A stretch of 64,000 nucleotides of DNA from an uncultured Geobacteraceae bacterium (GCA_903939115.1 CAJAFV010000036.1:62001-126000), one strand, 5' to 3'; counted from the first letter of the stretch, positions 7,831-21,550 are shown. Notes: generated by a model not told the origin, from the sequence alone. Made by a program: numbers and translations.

Positions 7831-9981
7831 ATGATCCGACTCAACGACATTCTTGATAAGGTTTCAGCGTACAATCCGACTGCTGATCATAACCTGATTC
7901 GCAAGGCATACGTATACTGTGCCAAGGTGCATCAGGGCCAAACAAGATTGTCCGGAGAGCCGTATATCATCCATCCGATGGAGGTTGCCGGTCTCCTGGC
8001 CGATTTGAAGTTGGATGTTCCGAGTATCATAACCGGTTTTCTTCATGACACGATTGAAGATACGCTGGCGACATCGGAAGATCTGGCCGGAATGTTTGGC
8101 AGCGAAGTGTCCGCCCTGGTGGATGGCGTTACTAAAATCAGCAAGATAGATTTCAAAACCAAAGAAGAAAGTCAGGCAGAAAACTTTCGCAAAATGCTGC
8201 TGGCAATGGCCATTGATATTCGGGTCATTCTCGTCAAACTGGCAGACCGGCTTCACAATATGCGGACCCTGGAGTTCCAGGGCGAGTTGAAACAGCGCCG
8301 GATTGCCCGTGAAACAATGGATATATATGCGCCAATTGCCAACAGACTCGGTATTTCATGGATAAAAGTGGAACTGGAAGATCTGTCATTTCGCTATCTA
8401 CATCCGGAAATATATTTTGACCTGGTTAAAAAAATATCTTTAAAAAAACAGGAACGAGAAAGGTTTGTTGAAGAAGCAAAGACGATCATATCTGAAAAAC
8501 TCGCATTTTATGGCATCCATGGCGAAATTTCCGGGCGAAGTAAACACCTGTATTCAATCTACAAAAAAATGGAAAAGCGCAATGTCGAGTTTGAAGAGAT
8601 TTATGATCTGATCGCTGTACGAATTCTTGTTGCCGACATTCGTGAATGCTACGAGGTGCTGGGGGTTATTCATTCGGCGTGGAAGCCTATCCCGGGGCGT
8701 TTCAAAGACTATATTGCCATGCCTAAAGGCAATATGTATCAATCTCTGCATACGACTGTCATCGGGCCTCAGGGTGACCGGATGGAAGTTCAGATACGGA
8801 CTCACGATATGCACAGCGTTGCCGACGCAGGCATTGCGGCGCACTGGAAGTATAAAGAAGGGAAGGGGTATGACGAAAAAGAGGTGAAGCGCTTTGCCTG
8901 GTTGCGTCAGCTTCTCGAATGGCAGCAGGATTTGCAGGATTCAAAAGAGTTTATGGATTCGGTCAAGGTTGAACTCTTTTCGGAAGAGGTTTATGTCTTT
9001 ACTCCCAAAGGCGACGTAAAAGGGTATCCAAAAGGATCTACCCCGATTGACTTCGCCTACAGTGTTCATACCGATATCGGGCATCGTTGTGTTGGTGCAA
9101 AGGTAAACGGCAAGCTTGTCCCACTCAAGTACGAGCTGAAAAACGGTGATATTGTCGAGGTTATTACTTCACCGCACCATACCCCCAGTAAGGATTGGCT
9201 CAAGATCGTAAAAAGTTCCCGGGCCCGCAATAAAATAAGGGCCTGGATTAAAATCGAAGAGCGCAAGCGCAGTATCGTGTTGGGGCGTGACTTTTGTGAA
9301 AAAGATTTCCGCAGATATTCCCTCAACCTTCAGAAGATACAAAAAAGCGGCGAGTTCAAGAAGATCGCAGCTGAATTCGGCTACGCAGCTGATGAGGATC
9401 TGTTGGCGGCGGTTGGATATGGAAAAATATCCAGCAGCCAGATAGTGGGCAAACTTCTTCCGAATGAGAAGCTGAAAGAGCGTGCCGAACATAAAGAGTC
9501 ACGACTTGAGTCGATCATCAATAAACTGAAGGGCAAATCAACCGGAGCGGTTGAGATCGGTGGACTGGATGACGTGTTGGTACGTTTTGGCAAGTGTTGC
9601 AATCCGGTGCCGGGAGATGAAATAGTCGGCTTTATTACTCGTGGCAAAGGTGTTACGGTGCATACATCCGATTGCCAGTTTGCTATGGAAAGCGATCCGG
9701 AACGGCGGGTCGATGTGGCCTGGAACAAGGTTAAAACGGCGGTGTTGCCGGTAAAAATAAGGGTGCTGTGTCATGACGTTAAGGGGATTTTAGCAACCAT
9801 TACGCTGGCAATTACCAATTGCGAAGCCAACATAGCCAGTGCACAGATCCAGAGTACCATTGATCAGCGCGGAGAAAACATCTTCGAGGTTAATGTTGTC
9901 GATCTGGCTCATTTACAGAAAGTCATGAACTCACTTATGAAAATAAAGGGTGTTATTAAAGTGGAAAGGATTAAAAAATAA
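7831..9981 (+). CDS. rel: Bifunctional (p)ppGpp synthetase/hydrolase
   Basis: A 716-residue long RelA/SpoT homologue. It makes ppGpp from GTP/ATP under starvation and degrades it otherwise. Domains in order: HD hydrolase with intact HDTIED at 72-77, synthetase domain at about 235-360 (GRFKDYIAMPKGNMYQSLHT), TGS (VFTPKGDVKGYPKGSTPIDFAY) near 390, a helical/zinc-finger-like region, and a C-terminal ACT domain (about 640-716). The intact HD motif means hydrolase activity is likely, unlike E. coli RelA. It follows gmk and rpoZ and overlaps ridA by one base. The ribosome site before the ATG is weak. Confidence 0.95.
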   Translation: MIRLNDILDKVSAYNPTADHNLIRKAYVYCAKVHQGQTRLSGEPYIIHPMEVAGLLADLKLDVPSIITGFLHDTIEDTLATSEDLAGMFGSEVSALVDGVTKISKIDFKTKEESQAENFRKMLLAMAIDIRVILVKLADRLHNMRTLEFQGELKQRRIARETMDIYAPIANRLGISWIKVELEDLSFRYLHPEIYFDLVKKISLKKQERERFVEEAKTIISEKLAFYGIHGEISGRSKHLYSIYKKMEKRNVEFEEIYDLIAVRILVADIRECYEVLGVIHSAWKPIPGRFKDYIAMPKGNMYQSLHTTVIGPQGDRMEVQIRTHDMHSVADAGIAAHWKYKEGKGYDEKEVKRFAWLRQLLEWQQDLQDSKEFMDSVKVELFSEEVYVFTPKGDVKGYPKGSTPIDFAYSVHTDIGHRCVGAKVNGKLVPLKYELKNGDIVEVITSPHHTPSKDWLKIVKSSRARNKIRAWIKIEERKRSIVLGRDFCEKDFRRYSLNLQKIQKSGEFKKIAAEFGYAADEDLLAAVGYGKISSSQIVGKLLPNEKLKERAEHKESRLESIINKLKGKSTGAVEIGGLDDVLVRFGKCCNPVPGDEIVGFITRGKGVTVHTSDCQFAMESDPERRVDVAWNKVKTAVLPVKIRVLCHDVKGILATITLAITNCEANIASAQIQSTIDQRGENIFEVNVVDLAHLQKVMNSLMKIKGVIKVERIKK

Positions 9982-10376
9982 TGGGAAATAAAACGTTAAA
10001 GCTGGAAATAATTTCGACTGACAAGGCACCGGCAGCAATCGGGCCGTATTCGCAGGCGGTAAAATGTGGAAACATGCTGTTTTGCTCAGGTCAGATTCCG
10101 CTTGATCCTGCTACCGGAGAGTTGGTTGCCGGTGACATAACCGTGCAGAGCGAAAGAGTGATGAACAATATTGCCGCCATGTTGAGCGTCGCCGGAGCAG
10201 GCTTTGATGACGTTGTCAAGACAACCATATTTCTTGTTGATATGGCCGATTTTGCTGCAGTTAATGAAGTGTATGGCAGCAGATTCTCTGATCATAAACC
10301 TGCCCGCTCCACTGTAGCTGTAAAGTCATTGCCACGTAACGCACTGCTTGAAATTGAAATTGTCGTCAGTCTGTAA
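9981..10376 (+). CDS. ridA: RidA family reactive enamine/imine deaminase
   Basis: A 131-residue YjgF/YER057c/UK114 family protein. RidA hydrolyses reactive 2-aminoacrylate and other enamines formed by PLP enzymes. Seen: APAAIGPYSQAV and the catalytic Arg in KPARSTVAV, with the C-terminal ALLEIEIV strand. It starts with an ATG overlapping the rel stop (TAATG), so it is translationally coupled to rel. The first ten residues are longer than in some homologues, and an internal start is not obvious. Confidence 0.93.
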   Translation: MGNKTLKLEIISTDKAPAAIGPYSQAVKCGNMLFCSGQIPLDPATGELVAGDITVQSERVMNNIAAMLSVAGAGFDDVVKTTIFLVDMADFAAVNEVYGSRFSDHKPARSTVAVKSLPRNALLEIEIVVSL

Positions 10377-10388
10377 ATCGTGACAACG

Positions 10389-10419
10389 AAAAAAAGCCGC
10401 AACCCAAAGGGGCGCGGCT
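10389..10419 (-). terminator. Intrinsic terminator for rpmB
   Basis: Read on the minus strand: AGCCGC, a GC-rich middle, and GCGGCT followed by six Ts. It lies 25 bases after the rpmB stop codon and also sits between the converging ends of ridA and rpmB, so it may stop rpmB transcription and slow ridA transcripts. Confidence 0.75.
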
Positions 10420-10443
10420 AATGATTGAAGCTGAGCAGACGTA

Positions 10444-10638
10444 CTACAGTGACTTGGTAACGAAACCTGAACGGATACAGCGAGTGCAAACTTTGACAGT
10501 CATGATGCTGCCGTTCTTTTTAACTGCTTTGATTTTCTGGAGATTCGGATACCATACCGTACGGGTTTTGTTGTTCGCATGGCTGACATTGTTTCCGAAG
10601 CTGGGGCCTTTTCCGCAAATTTCACATTTTCTTGACAT
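10444..10638 (-). CDS. rpmB: 50S ribosomal protein L28
   Basis: A 64-residue L28 protein with the N-terminal [12 protein letters not shown] and the C-terminal VCTRC pair, so the zinc-binding four-cysteine form is present. It has the family core [12 protein letters not shown]. Ribosome site CGGAGGA lies 8-9 bases before the ATG. It is the only gene in this stretch on the minus strand and has its own promoter and terminator. Confidence 0.95.
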   Translation of the reverse strand: MSRKCEICGKGPSFGNNVSHANNKTRTVWYPNLQKIKAVKKNGSIMTVKVCTRCIRSGFVTKSL

Positions 10639-10669
10639 ATCGTTGTCCTCCGGTAATTGCTAAAAAAAT

Positions 10670-10698
10670 CTTATAGCAGACTGACCTTGTTGATGCAA
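10670..10698 (-). promoter_or_regulatory. Likely sigma-70 promoter of rpmB
   Basis: On the minus strand, TTGCAT and TATAAG are separated by exactly 17 bases, and the -10 box lies 32 bases upstream of the rpmB ATG. It was found by eye and matches the consensus at 5/6 and 5/6 positions. Confidence 0.6.
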
Positions 10699-10705
10699 GA
10701 TAAAT

Positions 10706-11332
10706 ATGGGATACGGTATGAATATTATTAAGGCATTCCTTACGCTTGGTATCATAGGATCGGTTATCATAACGGTTCTTTTCATTGATTTTACCTATAA
10801 AACCTTTTCATATCGACAGAATACGCAGAAAGCGGATGCGATAGTTGTTCTGGCCGGAGGCAAGGGAAGGGTAGATGAAGGTGTGAGGCTGTTCCGGGAA
10901 TCTCGTGCAGATTTCCTGTTTTTTATAGGAGTCGGTCCGTCTGTTAGAAAAAGCGATCTGTATCGTCCAAGGCATGGTGATCCCTCTTCCGATAACGTTT
11001 TTCTGGAAAAGTCATCCCGTAATACGGTTGAGAATTCAATCTATGGTCGCGACTTAATTGTCCGAAGTGGTGTCCGCTCAATAATTTTGATCACTTCCCG
11101 TTATCACCTCAAACGTGCTTCCATATTGTTCAGAAATTCTCTTCCCAAAGAAATCACTATAATTCCATATCCTGTCGATACGGTTAATTTAAAAGAGTCA
11201 TGGTGGAATCATGGCGGAAGTTTTCAGCTGTTATTCAGGGAGTTTTACAAATACTGCATGTTACGTATGTTTTTTATTTTTGCTCCTGGAGAGCTTCGTG
11301 AAAGTGTTATGCCGTCCGTCTCTGGAGGGTGA
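10706..11332 (+). CDS. YdcF/ElyC-like DUF218 membrane-anchored protein
   Basis: A 208-residue protein with one N-terminal membrane helix (about residues 8-28) followed by a DUF218 domain: KADAIVVLAGGKGRVDEGVRLF, then SRNTVENSIYGRDL and ILITSRYHLKRA, the three conserved blocks of the YdcF/ElyC/SanA family. Members are linked to envelope integrity and undecaprenyl-phosphate metabolism in E. coli, but the substrate is unknown. Start uncertain: ATG at 10706 or ATG at 10718, neither with a strong ribosome site. It diverges from rpmB and lies 82 bp before lepA. Confidence 0.75.
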   Translation: MGYGMNIIKAFLTLGIIGSVIITVLFIDFTYKTFSYRQNTQKADAIVVLAGGKGRVDEGVRLFRESRADFLFFIGVGPSVRKSDLYRPRHGDPSSDNVFLEKSSRNTVENSIYGRDLIVRSGVRSIILITSRYHLKRASILFRNSLPKEITIIPYPVDTVNLKESWWNHGGSFQLLFREFYKYCMLRMFFIFAPGELRESVMPSVSGG

Positions 11333-11414
11333 TTAGATAAACCTTTTCTGCTTTACTTTCCCGCCATCTTTATTTATCCTTCGCAGTCCTAATTTTTCGA
11401 TCACGAAGGAATTC

Positions 11415-13211
11415 ATGAAAATCAGTAGAATCCGAAACTTCTCCATTATTGCCCACATCGACCATGGCAAATCAACGCTGGCTGACCGGCTCCTTGAGTA
11501 TACCGGAACAGTATCAGATCGGGATAAACAGAACCAGTTCCTTGATAAAATGGATCTGGAACGCGAACGTGGTATTACTATCAAGGCCCAGACCGTACGT
11601 CTTAACTATCGCTCTGATGCCGGCATTGACTACGTTCTCAATTTGATTGATACCCCCGGCCATGTTGACTTTACGTATGAAGTATCCCGCTCCCTTGCTG
11701 CCTGTGAAGGCGGGTTACTGGTTGTTGATGCATCTCAGGGGGTCGAAGCCCAGACTCTTGCTAACGTGTATCTCGCCCTGGATATTAACCTGGAGGTCTT
11801 TCCGGTCTTGAATAAGATCGACCTGCCCGCGGCGGATCCGGAACGGGTCAAGCAGGAGATTGAAGACATCATCGGCATTGATGCTCATGATGCCGTGCTC
11901 GCCAGCGCTAAAGAGGGGATTGGAACGCACGAGATTCTTGAGCAGATTATCAAGAAAATCCCTCACCCCTCCGGGGACCCGGATGCGCCGCTCAAAGCAC
12001 TGTTGTTTGACTCCTGGTATGATCAATACCAAGGGGTCATCATCCTGGTGCGTATTTTTGACGGAACGCTCAAAAAGGGCGACAAGATCCAACTGATGTC
12101 GACCAACTGCTCTTTTGAAGCACTTAAAATAGGTGTCTTTGCGCCAACAATGATTGAAGTCCCGGAGTTGTCTGCCGGGGAGGTCGGATTCATTATCGCA
12201 GGCATAAAAGACGTTGCCGATGCCAAAGTCGGTGATACTGTGACGCTGTTGCATAGACAGTGCGAGGTCCCACTGGGTGGTTTCAAGGAGGTCAAGCCGA
12301 TGGTGTTCTCCGGCTTGTACCCGATCGATACCGTCCAGTACGAACAGTTACGAGATGCGCTGGCCAAGCTGAAACTGAACGATTCATCATTCTCTTTTGA
12401 ACCGGAAACATCACTTGCGCTTGGTTTCGGCTTCCGTTGCGGCTTTCTCGGTCTGCTGCACATGGAAATCATTCAGGAGCGTCTGGAGCGGGAGTTCTCG
12501 CTTGAGCTGATTACTACCGCGCCGACAGTTGTGTATCGGGTGCATAAAATGAATGGTGAAGTGTACTCCATTCAGAGTGCCAACCAGATGCCTGAGCTTC
12601 AAAGCACTGAATTTCTTGAAGAACCTTTTATTCTGGCCCACATTCATGTTCCGAATGATTTTGTCGGCGGAGTGCTGGCGCTCTGTGAAGACAAGCGCGG
12701 CGTGCAGCGTGAGATCAAATATCTGACGCCGACGCGAGTCATGATTATCTATGAACTGCCGTTGAATGAAATTGTTCTTGATTTTTATGATCGCCTCAAA
12801 TCAATAACCAAAGGGTATGCTTCGCTCGATTACGAACACCTTGAATACCGGCAGAGTGATCTGGTGCGTATGAATGTAATGATCAACGGGGAAGTCGTCG
12901 ATGCCCTGTCGCTGATTCTGCACCGTGACAAAGCGTATTTCCGGGGCCGTGACCTTGTCTCCAAAATGAAGGAGTTGATTTCACGGCAAATGTTTGAGGT
13001 GGCTATTCAGGCGGCCATCGGCAACCGTATTATTGCCCGTGAAACAGTCAAGGCTATGCGTAAGGATGTTTTGGCAAAATGTTACGGTGGAGATATTACC
13101 CGAAAGCGGAAGTTGTTGGAGAAACAGAAAGAGGGCAAAAAACGTATGAAAAACGTTGGCAATGTTGAGTTGCCTCAGGAAGCATTTCTGGCAATCTTAA
13201 AGGTTGACTGA
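11415..13211 (+). CDS. lepA: Elongation factor 4 (LepA)
   Basis: A 598-residue translational GTPase of full length. G1 [16 protein letters not shown], switch region [12 protein letters not shown]3 DTPGHVDF and G4 NKID are all intact, and the LepA-specific C-terminal domain follows ([17 protein letters not shown] near the end). It acts on stalled or misaligned ribosomes and in initiation. It is followed after 25 bp by lepB, the classic lepA-lepB pair. Confidence 0.97.
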   Translation: MKISRIRNFSIIAHIDHGKSTLADRLLEYTGTVSDRDKQNQFLDKMDLERERGITIKAQTVRLNYRSDAGIDYVLNLIDTPGHVDFTYEVSRSLAACEGGLLVVDASQGVEAQTLANVYLALDINLEVFPVLNKIDLPAADPERVKQEIEDIIGIDAHDAVLASAKEGIGTHEILEQIIKKIPHPSGDPDAPLKALLFDSWYDQYQGVIILVRIFDGTLKKGDKIQLMSTNCSFEALKIGVFAPTMIEVPELSAGEVGFIIAGIKDVADAKVGDTVTLLHRQCEVPLGGFKEVKPMVFSGLYPIDTVQYEQLRDALAKLKLNDSSFSFEPETSLALGFGFRCGFLGLLHMEIIQERLEREFSLELITTAPTVVYRVHKMNGEVYSIQSANQMPELQSTEFLEEPFILAHIHVPNDFVGGVLALCEDKRGVQREIKYLTPTRVMIIYELPLNEIVLDFYDRLKSITKGYASLDYEHLEYRQSDLVRMNVMINGEVVDALSLILHRDKAYFRGRDLVSKMKELISRQMFEVAIQAAIGNRIIARETVKAMRKDVLAKCYGGDITRKRKLLEKQKEGKKRMKNVGNVELPQEAFLAILKVD

Positions 13212-13236
13212 CAGACTCTATTAAAAAGGAAACAGC

Positions 13237-13902
13237 ATGGAAGAGCATCAGGACGCATCTCAGGCAGAATTGGCTCCGGCACCTCAGGAACAGATTAAAA
13301 AAAAGGGTCTGCTTCGCGAGTACGCCGAATCGATCATCATAGCCGTGCTGCTGGCACTGGTTATTCGTACGTATCTTGTGCAGGCGTTTAAAATTCCTTC
13401 TGGATCCATGGAGGATACTCTGGCGATAGGTGATCACCTTCTCGTCAGCAAGTTTATATATGGTACTAAAATTCCTTTTCTCGACAAACGTGCCTTGACG
13501 ATTCGTGACCCGCATCAGGGTGACGTAATCGTTTTCGAGTACCCGGAAGACCCCAGCAAAGATTTTATCAAGCGTGTTGTGGGTGTTCCGGGTGATGTGG
13601 TTGAAGGAAAGAATAAAAAGGTTTATGTAAATGGTAAGCCGTATGAAAATCCGCACGAAATACATAAAGAAAAGGACATCATCCCGAAAGAGATGAATCC
13701 CCGTGATACGTTTGGTCCGGTAACTGTACCGACTGATTCGTACTTCGTAATGGGCGACAACCGCGATCGTTCCTACGACAGCCGCTTTTGGAAGTTTGTA
13801 CGGCGGGATCAGATCAAAGGGCTGGCATTTATAAAATACTGGTCATGGGATCGCGACAAGCTCATGCCGCGGTTTGGGAATATAGGCAGGCTGATTAACT
13901 AA
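13237..13902 (+). CDS. lepB: Signal peptidase I
   Basis: A 221-residue type I leader peptidase with one N-terminal membrane helix (about 31-50). Catalytic Ser57 is in IPSGSMEDTL and the general base Lys112 in FIKRVVGVPGD. The box VMGDNRDRSYDSRFW follows near 172. It cleaves Sec/Tat signal peptides on the outer face of the inner membrane. The first 28 residues are polar and Ala/Pro/Glu-rich. It lies in a lepA-lepB-aspS series. Confidence 0.96.
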   Translation: MEEHQDASQAELAPAPQEQIKKKGLLREYAESIIIAVLLALVIRTYLVQAFKIPSGSMEDTLAIGDHLLVSKFIYGTKIPFLDKRALTIRDPHQGDVIVFEYPEDPSKDFIKRVVGVPGDVVEGKNKKVYVNGKPYENPHEIHKEKDIIPKEMNPRDTFGPVTVPTDSYFVMGDNRDRSYDSRFWKFVRRDQIKGLAFIKYWSWDRDKLMPRFGNIGRLIN

Positions 13903-13950
13903 AATAGTAGAACTGAATAGTATTACATTATTTAAATGTGGAGGTTTGTC

Positions 13951-15735
13951 ATGGATACTCTTGGAAGCTGGAAACGAACGCATTACTGTGGTGATTTACG
14001 GGCTTCAGACATTGGCAGTGAAGTAATCCTGATGGGATGGGCGCTACGGCGTCGTGATCATGGCGGACTCATATTCATCGATCTGCGCGACCGTGAAGGA
14101 ATAGCTCAGGTTGTATTTGATCCGGAAGTTAATCTGTCCGGTCACGCTGTTGCCGAATCAGTTCGCAGCGAGTTTGTTCTGGCGGTCCGTGGCAAGGTTA
14201 TTCCTCGTCCGGAAGGAACCGTTAATTCGAACATGAAAACCGGCGAAGTTGAAATTCAGGTGCTTGAATGCAAGCTGCTCAACCGTTCCAAGCCTCTCCC
14301 GTTCATGCTGGATGAGCATAGCGATATCAATGAAAATATTCGCCTTAAGTACCGCTATCTCGATCTTCGTCGTCCGCAGCTGCAGTATAACCTGATCCTT
14401 CGTTCGAAGGTTGCACAGTTGACCCGCTCGTACTTGACGGACAACGGATTCTTAGAGCTCGAAACCCCCTTTCTAACCAAATCAACCCCGGAAGGTGCGC
14501 GTGACTTTCTTGTTCCGTCCCGTATCAATCAGGGACATTTTTATGCCCTGCCTCAGTCTCCGCAGATTTTCAAACAGATCCTTATGATTTCCGGTTTTGA
14601 CAAGTATTTCCAGGTCGTGCGTTGTTTCCGTGATGAGGATCTGCGTGCCGATCGCCAGCCGGAGTTTACCCAGATCGACTGCGAGATGTCTTTCATTGAC
14701 CAGGAGGATATTATTACGGTAATGGAGGGGCTGATTGCCCGCGTATTTACCGAGGCAAAGGGAGTTTCGGTTCAGCTGCCGATTGAACGCCTCACCTATG
14801 CCGAAGCAATTCGCCGTTTTGGTCTCGATAATCCTGATCTTCGCTTCGGTATGGAACTGTGTGATCTGACCGACATAGTCAAGGCATCCGGCTTTAAAGT
14901 TTTTGCCGATGTCGCCTCAAAGGGTGGGGAGATAAAAGGTATCAATGCCAAGGGGTGCTCGAAGTTCTCACGTAAAGAGATCGACGATCTGACGGAATTT
15001 GTCAAGATTTACGGTGCCAAGGGACTGGCATATGTAAAAATTGAAAATGGCGAGTGGCACTCCCCGATTGCCAAGTTCTTTACCGCAGAAGAAATTGCCA
15101 CGATGAACAGTGCGTTTGGCGCTGAAGAAGGAGATCTGCTCTTCTTCGTTGCTGATAAATCCAAAGTGGTCAACGATTCGCTCGGCAAGCTGCGTAACCA
15201 TTTGGCAAACCTGCTTAAGTTGACAAGTAAGGAAGATTACCGTTTTGTCTGGATAACCGAATTTCCTCTGCTTGAGTGGGATGACGAGGATAAACGATGG
15301 TGTGCGGTCCACCACCCCTTTACCGCGCCAATGGATGAAGATGTCGAGTTTGTTGAATCAGATCCGGGCCGTTGTCGAGCTAAAGCTTATGATCTGGTGT
15401 TGAACGGCAACGAAATTGGTGGCGGTTCGATCAGGATTCATCAGGAGCACGTACAGTCTCTTATGTTCAAACTGCTGGGAATGACTGTCGAGGATGCCCG
15501 CAGCAAATTCGGTTTCCTGCTTGATGCTCTTGAATTTGGTACACCACCACATGGCGGGATCGCCTTTGGTATGGATCGCTTGATTATGCTTTTAACCGGC
15601 AGTGACTCAATACGTGATGTTATTGCATTCCCTAAAACCCAGAAGGGTACCTGTATGATGTCAGAGGCCCCATCACCGGTTGACACCAAGCAACTCCGTG
15701 AACTGGGTATACGGCTGGCTGAAAAACTGGCTTGA
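13951..15735 (+). CDS. aspS: Aspartyl-tRNA synthetase
   Basis: A 594-residue bacterial-type class II synthetase: N-terminal OB anticodon domain ([18 protein letters not shown]), motif 2 around [20 protein letters not shown], a GAD insertion domain (about 290-420), and motif 3 [13 protein letters not shown] near the end. I prefer the ATG at 13951, 5 bases after GTGGAGGT, over the ATG at 13936. Whether it is discriminating or also charges tRNA-Asn cannot be told from this window. Confidence 0.95.
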   Translation: MDTLGSWKRTHYCGDLRASDIGSEVILMGWALRRRDHGGLIFIDLRDREGIAQVVFDPEVNLSGHAVAESVRSEFVLAVRGKVIPRPEGTVNSNMKTGEVEIQVLECKLLNRSKPLPFMLDEHSDINENIRLKYRYLDLRRPQLQYNLILRSKVAQLTRSYLTDNGFLELETPFLTKSTPEGARDFLVPSRINQGHFYALPQSPQIFKQILMISGFDKYFQVVRCFRDEDLRADRQPEFTQIDCEMSFIDQEDIITVMEGLIARVFTEAKGVSVQLPIERLTYAEAIRRFGLDNPDLRFGMELCDLTDIVKASGFKVFADVASKGGEIKGINAKGCSKFSRKEIDDLTEFVKIYGAKGLAYVKIENGEWHSPIAKFFTAEEIATMNSAFGAEEGDLLFFVADKSKVVNDSLGKLRNHLANLLKLTSKEDYRFVWITEFPLLEWDDEDKRWCAVHHPFTAPMDEDVEFVESDPGRCRAKAYDLVLNGNEIGGGSIRIHQEHVQSLMFKLLGMTVEDARSKFGFLLDALEFGTPPHGGIAFGMDRLIMLLTGSDSIRDVIAFPKTQKGTCMMSEAPSPVDTKQLRELGIRLAEKLA

Positions 15736-15740
15736 TTGTG

Positions 15741-16436
15741 ATGAGGAGAGGTCGCCAGGCAGTCTGCATATATTTGATGAGTGCAGTGCTGGCGGCCTGC
15801 TCCGCACAGGTCCCTTCCTGGCGGAGCAAGGCGGCATCTTGCGTTGAGGAGCTTGGGCGTCAGGAAGCTCCATCGCTGTTTCCCCTGGAATACCACAGTC
15901 TGCTGGATACATATGAACATGGAGAAGCGCTCTATCATGTGAGAAAAGATGACAAGGGCGCAGATGAGTATTATCTGCTGGCATTTCAGAAAGGTGAATT
16001 GCTTCAATCAGAGGTTAAGCGGAAAAAAAAGCAGCAGGCTGCTGAAAAACAACGTCTGATTGCCGAGATGGCCGCTAAGGCTGAGGAAGAACGGCTGATG
16101 CGTGCTGCGGCAGAAGCGGAAATACGATTACAGGCCCAGCAGCTCTCAGCCGCCGTCGAAGCAGCACAGACCGCACAGAAAAAACCCAAAAAAACAGTCC
16201 CTCCTTTACCAGCGTCATATACTGTCCGTCGTGGTGAAACGCTGCCGCAAATATCGGCACGATCTGAAATCTATAACGATGCATCACTCTGGCCGCTTAT
16301 CTTTCGTGCTAATCGGGATCAGATCCGTGATCCAAAACGGCTCTGGCCTGGACAGGTTTTTGCTATACCGAGAAACTTCAGTCGCAGTGAAGCTGACGAA
16401 GCGCGTCGCTACTCAATCAAAAACAGCCAAAAATAA
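15741..16436 (+). CDS. LysM-domain lipoprotein with coiled-coil middle
   Basis: A 231-residue exported protein. The N-terminus has a signal peptide ending in a lipobox (VLAAC, Cys at about residue 20). The middle (about 90-150) is a charged Lys/Glu/Ala-rich coiled coil (EVKRKKKQQAAEKQRL), and the C-terminus (about 165-225) is a LysM peptidoglycan-binding domain: YTVRRGETLPQISA through LWPGQVFAIPR. It is probably anchored in the outer membrane and bound to peptidoglycan. It starts 5 bases after aspS. I chose the ATG at 15741 because it gives a standard signal peptide. No enzymatic domain is seen. Confidence 0.8.
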   Translation: MRRGRQAVCIYLMSAVLAACSAQVPSWRSKAASCVEELGRQEAPSLFPLEYHSLLDTYEHGEALYHVRKDDKGADEYYLLAFQKGELLQSEVKRKKKQQAAEKQRLIAEMAAKAEEERLMRAAAEAEIRLQAQQLSAAVEAAQTAQKKPKKTVPPLPASYTVRRGETLPQISARSEIYNDASLWPLIFRANRDQIRDPKRLWPGQVFAIPRNFSRSEADEARRYSIKNSQK

Positions 16437-16493
16437 TCATGATTACCGGTTTGTTCGTGATTGCAACATACAGCAGTATTTACTGATTTTCAC

Positions 16494-16528
16494 TTGACAG
16501 CTAAACAGGTTTTGTATACTGTATACAA
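16494..16528 (+). promoter_or_regulatory. icd promoter overlapped by a palindromic operator
   Basis: TTGACA at 16494-16499 and TATACT at 16515-16520 (15-base spacer) form a likely promoter. Positions 16512-16528 are a perfect 17-bp palindrome, TTGTATACTGTATACAA, covering the -10 box. A protein bound here would block RNA polymerase. A related site lies in front of gltA at 57.8 kb. Confidence 0.65.
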
Positions 16529-16580
16529 GATTTTTATTGTGGTTGTAAGGTATTGGTATAACTTGCCGTTTTATCAAAAG

Positions 16581-16613
16581 ATCTGCCACGATGGGAAACT
16601 ATCCAGGCGGCAG
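16581..16613 (+). other. Structured 5' leader of icd
   Basis: The icd transcript would have a leader of about 180 bases. It contains a hairpin (CTGCC at 16583-16587 pairing with GGCAG at 16609-16613, inner GAT/ATC pairs) and, further on, a 20-codon open frame (16643-16705) whose stop abuts the AAGGAGA ribosome site of icd. I do not recognise a known riboswitch class. Confidence 0.3.
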
Positions 16614-16705
16614 GTATCTCAGGTTAAAGTACTACCCTTCTAATGTTCAGGATGTATATGTTGCGCACTATTCAAAGAGCCTGTGGCTTTCTGATTAAAA
16701 ACTAA

Positions 16706-18940
<2,235 letters not shown>

Positions 18941-18996
18941 TACAAGGTTTCATGGCTGTTCTTTTAAAACTGATTACCCACGAAAGTGAGTATTGA

Positions 18997-20409
18997 TTGC
19001 CTTACACGTACATAACAGTTCCCTTAGGGGAAAAAATAAGTATGGGAAGCGATGGGAAGTTGGTTGTTCCTGACAACCCGATTATTCCTTTTATTGAAGG
19101 CGATGGTACCGGGGTCGATATCTGGAAGGCCTCGGTACGCGTCTTTAATGCTGCTGTTGAAAAAGCGTACGCTGGAAGGAAGAAGATAAGCTGGATGGAG
19201 GTCTACGCCGGCGAAAAACCGTTCAACCTTTTTCGAGACAAGATGGGTGATAATGCATGGTTACCCGACGAGACGGTAGATGCTTTCAGAGATTTTCTTG
19301 TCGGCATCAAGGGACCGTTAACAACCCCGATCGGGGGTGGTATTCGCTCACTGAACGTAGCGCTCAGGCAGTTACTTGACCTGTATACCTGTCTACGTCC
19401 GATTCGCTATTTTCAGGGTGTACCAACTCCCGTCAAAAAGCCCGAAGATGTCGATGTAGTCATTTTTCGTGAGAATTGTGAAGATATTTATGCCGGTATC
19501 GAATGGATGACCGGTACTGACGAGTGTGAAAAAATAGTTCGGTTTCTGATATCAGAAATGGGCGTCAGTAAAATCCGTTTTCCCAAAAGCTCTTCGATCG
19601 GGATCAAGCCAATCTCTCGAGATGGTTCCGAGCGTCTGATTAGAGCCGCAATCCAGTACGCACTCGATCATAAACGAAAATCTGTGACTATTGTCCATAA
19701 GGGCAATATCATGAAGTTTACTGAGGGAGCTTTCAAAGATTGGGGATACACATTAGCAACGTCTGAATTTCGATCCAGAGTTGTCACTGAGCGGGAATCA
19801 TGGGTAATCAATAATCAGGACCGGAATTCTTTTCTTTCCGTTGAAGAAAATGCAAGGATGATTGATCCTGGCTATGATATGATGTCGCCGCACCAGCAAG
19901 ATGATATTAGGGCCGAAGTAAAGGCAGCGCTTACACTGCTCCCGACTCATGGAAACGGACAACTGAAGAAATTGCTGATGATCAAGGATGCCATTTTTGA
20001 TATAACCCTTCAGCAGGTATTGACCAGAGCCAAAGAGTTTGATGTCGTTGCTACCATGAATCTGGAGGGTGATTTTCTCTCAGATGCTCTGGCTGCTCAG
20101 GTTGGTGGTATCGGCATAGCGCCTGGTGCAAATATTAATTATGTTACCGGTCACGCCATATTTGAAGCAACCCATGGCACTGCGCCAAAATACGCAAATC
20201 TTGACAAAGTCAATCCGGGGTCAGTTATTCTTTCCGGTGTGATGATGTTTGAATATCTCGGTTGGCAGGATGCAGCAGATCTGATTGTTAAAACCATCAA
20301 TAGAACTATCGGTCAAAAACGGGTCACATACGATTTTGAACGGATGATGCAGGGGGCCACCCTGCTTTCCTGCTCCGGTTTTGCTGATGCCTTGATAGAA
20401 AATATGTAA
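18997..20409 (+). CDS. icd: Isocitrate dehydrogenase, NADP-dependent, dimeric type
   Basis: A 470-residue homologue of E. coli Icd, not related in fold to the gene upstream. Seen: [17 protein letters not shown], the phosphate-loop Ser in [54 protein letters not shown] and [12 protein letters not shown]. Compared with the 416-residue E. coli enzyme it has about 50 extra residues after FKDWGY (about 250-310), like the longer cyanobacterial forms. Homology extends to the first codon, so the start must be the TTG at 18997, with only a weak ribosome site. It lies 56 bp after monomeric icd and 72 bp before mdh. Confidence 0.93.
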   Translation: MPYTYITVPLGEKISMGSDGKLVVPDNPIIPFIEGDGTGVDIWKASVRVFNAAVEKAYAGRKKISWMEVYAGEKPFNLFRDKMGDNAWLPDETVDAFRDFLVGIKGPLTTPIGGGIRSLNVALRQLLDLYTCLRPIRYFQGVPTPVKKPEDVDVVIFRENCEDIYAGIEWMTGTDECEKIVRFLISEMGVSKIRFPKSSSIGIKPISRDGSERLIRAAIQYALDHKRKSVTIVHKGNIMKFTEGAFKDWGYTLATSEFRSRVVTERESWVINNQDRNSFLSVEENARMIDPGYDMMSPHQQDDIRAEVKAALTLLPTHGNGQLKKLLMIKDAIFDITLQQVLTRAKEFDVVATMNLEGDFLSDALAAQVGGIGIAPGANINYVTGHAIFEATHGTAPKYANLDKVNPGSVILSGVMMFEYLGWQDAADLIVKTINRTIGQKRVTYDFERMMQGATLLSCSGFADALIENM

Positions 20410-20478
20410 TTCCTTGTAGTTAGCAAGGGCCGGAGATTCAACTCCTGCCTTATTTTACACAAAAAAAAGAGGAGGTAA

Positions 20479-21432
<954 letters not shown>

Positions 21433-21475
21433 AGATTAATTCCAGGTGTCTGGATGTCGTCGAAAGGAGGGTGAC

Positions 21476-21550
21476 ATGTGCGCCCTTCTTTCGCTTCTTT
21501 ATGGAACCTGTATTATCTATGTTTATTACGGAATAAAGGAGTCTTTCTAA
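21476..21550 (+). CDS. Candidate 24-residue hydrophobic small protein
   Basis: An open frame of 24 codons, starting ATG 5 bases after an excellent ribosome site (AAAGGAGG at 21463-21470). The product, MCALLSLLYGTCIIYVYYGI plus KESF, is almost entirely hydrophobic and long enough for one membrane helix. The ribosome site of korD (AAAGGAG) lies inside its last codons and its stop ends one base before the korD ATG, so translational coupling is plausible. No similarity is known to me. It may be a real membrane microprotein or a leader. Confidence 0.5.
   Translation: MCALLSLLYGTCIIYVYYGIKESF

Noticed and set aside
11715-12254. Minus-strand open frame of 179 codons inside lepA
   Set aside because: Antisense to a complete, conserved gene; no ribosome site and no recognisable product.
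16560-16640. Possible GEMM (cyclic di-GMP) or other known riboswitch in the icd leader
   Set aside because: The conserved core bases of the GEMM class are not present, and no other class I know fits; only a plain hairpin is seen.
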